Of a DNA stretch of 64,000 nt, positions 61,463 through 64,000 are shown one piece after another. A program made the translations under genes and the position numbers. Under the pieces are notes generated by a model, which was not told the DNA's origin, did no database searches, and saw nothing but the letters and a program-made list of their open reading frames with translations. The DNA comes from JBFJKD01 sp041600415 (GTDB lineage Bacteria; Pseudomonadota; Gammaproteobacteria; Pseudomonadales; Porticoccaceae), in assembly GCA_041600415.1 (NCBI GenBank), contig JBFIKF010000008.1, positions 44,050 through 108,049 of the forward strand, given 5' to 3'. Position 1 is the stretch's first letter. Each line of letters opens with the position of its first letter.

Positions 61463-61493
61463 CGCGACTGGACGTAGAGTCTTAGCGGTCGCG
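61463..61493 (+). promoter_or_regulatory. Second inverted repeat before the dioxygenase genes
   Basis: CGCGAC at 61463-61468 and GTCGCG at 61488-61493 are separated by 19 bases, and GACT/AGTC shadow repeats lie between them. It is 47 bases before the dioxygenase alpha start codon. A regulator site or a weak hairpin are both possible. Confidence 0.3.
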
Positions 61494-61539
61494 GTTAAAG
61501 TTGGGACACGCTAAAAAAGAGACTGCTTCGAGGAAATCT

Positions 61540-62820
61540 ATGCCTATTCCACTGCCATTGGGGCCCACCGGATTTATTCGGGACGACCGGGAAAAACACG
61601 AATTTCTGGTACCGCGCAGGGCTTTCACCTGCCCTGAAGTGCTGATCGCTGAACGGGAACGTATATTTAGCACGTGCTGGTTATATGCCGCACACGCTTC
61701 GGAACTTCCTGGACCGAATGCCTTTGTATCCCGGCGCGTGGGTGGCCGCGAACTGGTGATCAGCCGGGATGATAACGGCGAACTACGCGCGTTTTACAAT
61801 ACCTGCAGCCACCGCGGAGCGATGGTGTGCCGACAAAAGGCAGGCAAGAGTAAATATTTTGTTTGCCCGTATCACGGCTGGACTTTTAACAGCGCCGGTG
61901 CAATGACCCAACAACCCGCAGAGAGCGGTTTTCCGGAGGGATTTTTTAACGACGGGGCCAAGGACCTGACGCAAGTGCCCCAACTGGACATCTACCGCGA
62001 CTTTATATTTGTCAATTACGACGCGCACGCTACTGGGCTGATTGACTATCTGGCCGGCGCGACGGAATTCCTGGATATTGTCGCCGACCAATCTGCCGTC
62101 GGTATGGAAATCACCGAAGGCAATCACGAATACAGCATGCGCGCCAACTGGAAATTGCTGCTCGAGAACAGCGCCGACGGCTACCACGCAATGACCACCC
62201 ATGCTTCCTACTTTGATTATTTACAGTCTACCAACGGCAGTTTTCGCACGGATTTTAACCCGTCAGATATAGGCGGCACCTGCGTCGATCTAGGTAATGG
62301 CCATGCCGCCATAGAGTACGTGGCGCCCTGGGGGCGACCGGTTGCCCAGTGGGTACCGCAATGGGGCGAGGACGGCCGCACTGCGGTAACGCAATTAATG
62401 GCGGACCTGGTTGCCCGTCACGGTGCGCAGCGAGCACAGCGCATCGCAGAAAAAAATCGCAATATTTTAATTTTTCCCAACCTTGTGATTAACGACATTA
62501 TGGCCCTCACTGTGCGCACCTTTCAGCCGGTCAACGAGGGCTATCTTGAAGTCAACGCCTGGTCCCTCGCACCCAGCGAAGAACATGCGGATGTGCGTAA
62601 ATACCGTCAGTATAATTTCCTGGAATTTCTCGGGCCGGCGGGGTTTGCCACACCCGACGACGTTGAAATGCTGGAACTGTGCCAACAGGGCTATCAAAAT
62701 CTCCCGGAACCGATGTGGAACGATATCTCCAAGGGGATGAGCAAAGCGGTTAATGGTAGCGATGATGAATTACAAATGCGCACATTCTGGCGTCAATGGA
62801 ACAAATTGATGCTGGCCTGA
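61540..62820 (+). CDS. Aromatic ring-hydroxylating dioxygenase, alpha subunit
   Basis: 426 residues. The Rieske centre has C89-S-H91 (N-T-C-S-H-R-G-A) and C109-P-Y-H112 (F-V-C-P-Y-H-G-W). The mononuclear iron site has D213 and H216, H221 in N-S-A-D-G-Y-H-A-M-T-T-H, with a third acidic ligand probably at 373/374 (T-P-D-D-V-E). It resembles the benzoate/toluate-dioxygenase branch, but the substrate cannot be told. The ATG at 61540 follows GAGGAA directly. It needs a beta subunit (next gene) plus ferredoxin/reductase not seen in this window. Confidence 0.92.
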   Translation: MPIPLPLGPTGFIRDDREKHEFLVPRRAFTCPEVLIAERERIFSTCWLYAAHASELPGPNAFVSRRVGGRELVISRDDNGELRAFYNTCSHRGAMVCRQKAGKSKYFVCPYHGWTFNSAGAMTQQPAESGFPEGFFNDGAKDLTQVPQLDIYRDFIFVNYDAHATGLIDYLAGATEFLDIVADQSAVGMEITEGNHEYSMRANWKLLLENSADGYHAMTTHASYFDYLQSTNGSFRTDFNPSDIGGTCVDLGNGHAAIEYVAPWGRPVAQWVPQWGEDGRTAVTQLMADLVARHGAQRAQRIAEKNRNILIFPNLVINDIMALTVRTFQPVNEGYLEVNAWSLAPSEEHADVRKYRQYNFLEFLGPAGFATPDDVEMLELCQQGYQNLPEPMWNDISKGMSKAVNGSDDELQMRTFWRQWNKLMLA

Positions 62821-62842
62821 AAACCTTTACGCGAGCTCTGAC

Positions 62843-63322
62843 ATGACCTGTACCCGCACCGAAATAGAAGATTTTCTCTACCACGAAGCTGCTCTGATTG
62901 ACGAGTGGCGCACCACTGAATGGCACGCCCTGTTCACGGAAGATGCCGAATACCTGGTTCCACCGTCCGAAAACCCGGACGCTGATAAAAACACTGCTTT
63001 GTTTATTATCAACGACGATTTCCATCGCTTGAAACATCGGGCCGTACGCCTCACCAAGCGCACTGCCCATGCGGAATTTCCCCATTCATTGGTGCGCCAT
63101 ATGATCAGTAATGTGCGCATCGTCGCGCAAAGCGGCGACGAGATTACCGTGCATTACAATCAAGTGGTGTACCGCTGCAAACGCCAGATTTCTGACACCT
63201 ATGTGTGCTATGTGCGCCAACGCCTGGTAAAAGATGGCGACAGTTTCAAGATTCGCAGCAAGCGGGTCATGCTGGCCACGGACACGCTGCGCCCGCAGGG
63301 CCGGGTCAGTATTATATTGTGA
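62843..63322 (+). CDS. Aromatic ring-hydroxylating dioxygenase, beta subunit
   Basis: 159 residues of the NTF2-like beta subunit: I-E-D-F-L-Y-H-E-A-A-L-I-D-E, E-W-H-A-L-F-T-E-D-A-E-Y and R-V-R-I-type strands, ending with F-K-I-R-S-K-R-V-M-L. It has no cofactor and gives structural support to the alpha subunit in the alpha3beta3 hexamer. It starts 22 bases after alpha. Confidence 0.9.
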   Translation: MTCTRTEIEDFLYHEAALIDEWRTTEWHALFTEDAEYLVPPSENPDADKNTALFIINDDFHRLKHRAVRLTKRTAHAEFPHSLVRHMISNVRIVAQSGDEITVHYNQVVYRCKRQISDTYVCYVRQRLVKDGDSFKIRSKRVMLATDTLRPQGRVSIIL

Positions 63323-63355
63323 TCACACTGTTCGACATTCGCGAGAGGACTCAAC

Positions 63356-64000
63356 ATGATTCGCTATAAGAAACTGGGGTACGTTGCGCTGGGGGTAACC
63401 GACATTCACAAATCCATTCCCTACTATCGGGATATGATCGGCCTGCAACTTAATGCCCAGGAAGATGACGTCGCGTATTTTTCCGTCAGCGATGACCACC
63501 ACAATGTGGTGCTTTACAACAGCGCCAGCCCGGGTTTACAGCGGGTTGCGTGGGAACTGGAAAGCGACGCCGAACTGGATCGCGCAACTGAGCATTTAAA
63601 ACAGCATGGCATTGATGTTTACGAATTACCTGCCGCGCAATGTACGGCCTTGCACCAGGGTCGCACACTGCGTTTTCAGGAACCCAATGCGGGCATTTGT
63701 TTTGAATTCTATAGCCACCAGCACAAACGCGGATTGACCTATCAGCCTACAGTTAGCAAGATCGCTCGCCTCGGTCATGTGGTGGTGAGCTTTCCGGACT
63801 GGCCCGTAGCGGTGAAATTTTTTCAGGAAGTGATGAATTTTCGCGTATCCGATTATGTCGACGGCTTTATCGCTTTTATGCGCTGCTATCCCAATCCTTT
63901 CCACCACAGCTTCGGTGTCGGTAACGCCAAACTGCGGGACAACAAACCCGGCTTGCATCACGTGAATTTTATGGTTACCGATATGGATGATATCGGGCGC
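63356..64000 (+). CDS. Extradiol-type VOC dioxygenase, cut by window end
   Basis: The first 215 codons are present; the frame is still open at the window edge. Two vicinal-oxygen-chelate domains are visible: residues 5-120 (G-Y-V-A-L-G-V-T-D, then Y-Y-R-D-M-I-G-L) and 137 onward (L-G-H-V-V-V-S-F-P-D). Likely metal ligands are H141 and H201/H202; the third, a glutamate, would be further on. The family includes 2,3-dihydroxybiphenyl 1,2-dioxygenase and other catechol-cleaving enzymes, which suits a dioxygenase neighbour. It starts at an ATG with GAGAGGA about 7 bases upstream, 33 bases after the beta subunit. Confidence 0.85.
   Translation, partial: MIRYKKLGYVALGVTDIHKSIPYYRDMIGLQLNAQEDDVAYFSVSDDHHNVVLYNSASPGLQRVAWELESDAELDRATEHLKQHGIDVYELPAAQCTALHQGRTLRFQEPNAGICFEFYSHQHKRGLTYQPTVSKIARLGHVVVSFPDWPVAVKFFQEVMNFRVSDYVDGFIAFMRCYPNPFHHSFGVGNAKLRDNKPGLHHVNFMVTDMDDIGR

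Overview
The window looks like a chromosomal segment from a free-living, probably aerobic marine-type gammaproteobacterium. The evidence is gene content and order: almost every block matches, by my memory of family synteny and not by a search, blocks found in Pseudomonas and relatives (ffh-ypjD-corB; rluD-bamD-pilSR; minor pilins-ispH-fkpB-lspA-ileS-ribF-murJ; hslVU-DUF971; yihY-arsC-wrbA-DUF2069-hda-DUF2066-purMN; dcd-mrp-metG-rnf). GC is moderately high, and GTG and TTG starts are common. No rRNA, tRNA, CRISPR array, integrase or insertion sequence was recognised. Genes are packed tightly: the longest gene-free stretch is about 270 bases (51630-51902).

Layout. 1-5.2 kb: the 5' end of ffh, a YpjD/CorB pair, two Nudix hydrolases, a gamma-carbonic anhydrase, DUF1289 and pgeF. 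5.2-12 kb: rluD, bamD, nadE and the pilS-pilR two-component pair. 12-18.7 kb: a type IV minor-pilin operon on the minus strand (fimT-like, pilV, pilW, pilX, pilY1, pilE), converging on pilSR. 18.9-26.3 kb: a minus-strand housekeeping run, ispH, fkpB, lspA, ileS, ribF and murJ. 26.4-28.8 kb: hslVU behind a good-looking heat-shock promoter, then DUF971. 28.8-32.7 kb: an unusual Rieske-cytochrome P450 fusion, acylphosphatase, a TlpA-like lipoprotein and YihY. 32.8-41.6 kb: arsC, wrbA, DUF2069, sppA, hda, DUF2066, purM, purN, DUF3108 and DUF3014.

41.6-51.6 kb is the most accessory-looking region. Five minus-strand genes encode exported proteins built from DUF11 (Ig-like 'conserved repeat') modules: one with an N-terminal carbohydrate-binding-like domain, three smaller ones, and a giant protein of about 1,820 residues that also carries an SdrD-B-like domain and a probable C-terminal outer-membrane beta-barrel. 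They share an N-terminal motif and a C-terminal DUF11 terminus, so they probably act together at the cell surface (inference). A perfect 12-bp terminator hairpin separates the fourth gene from the giant gene. A strongly structured leader of about 200 nt precedes the first gene. This is the best candidate here for an undescribed system.

51.9-61.3 kb: dcd, mrp, metG and a complete rnfABCDGE operon for a Na+/H+-linked ferredoxin:NAD oxidoreductase. 61.5-64 kb: the start of an aromatic catabolism cluster, with a Rieske ring-hydroxylating dioxygenase alpha subunit, its beta subunit and an extradiol-type VOC dioxygenase cut by the window end. Its electron-transfer partners are not visible in this window.
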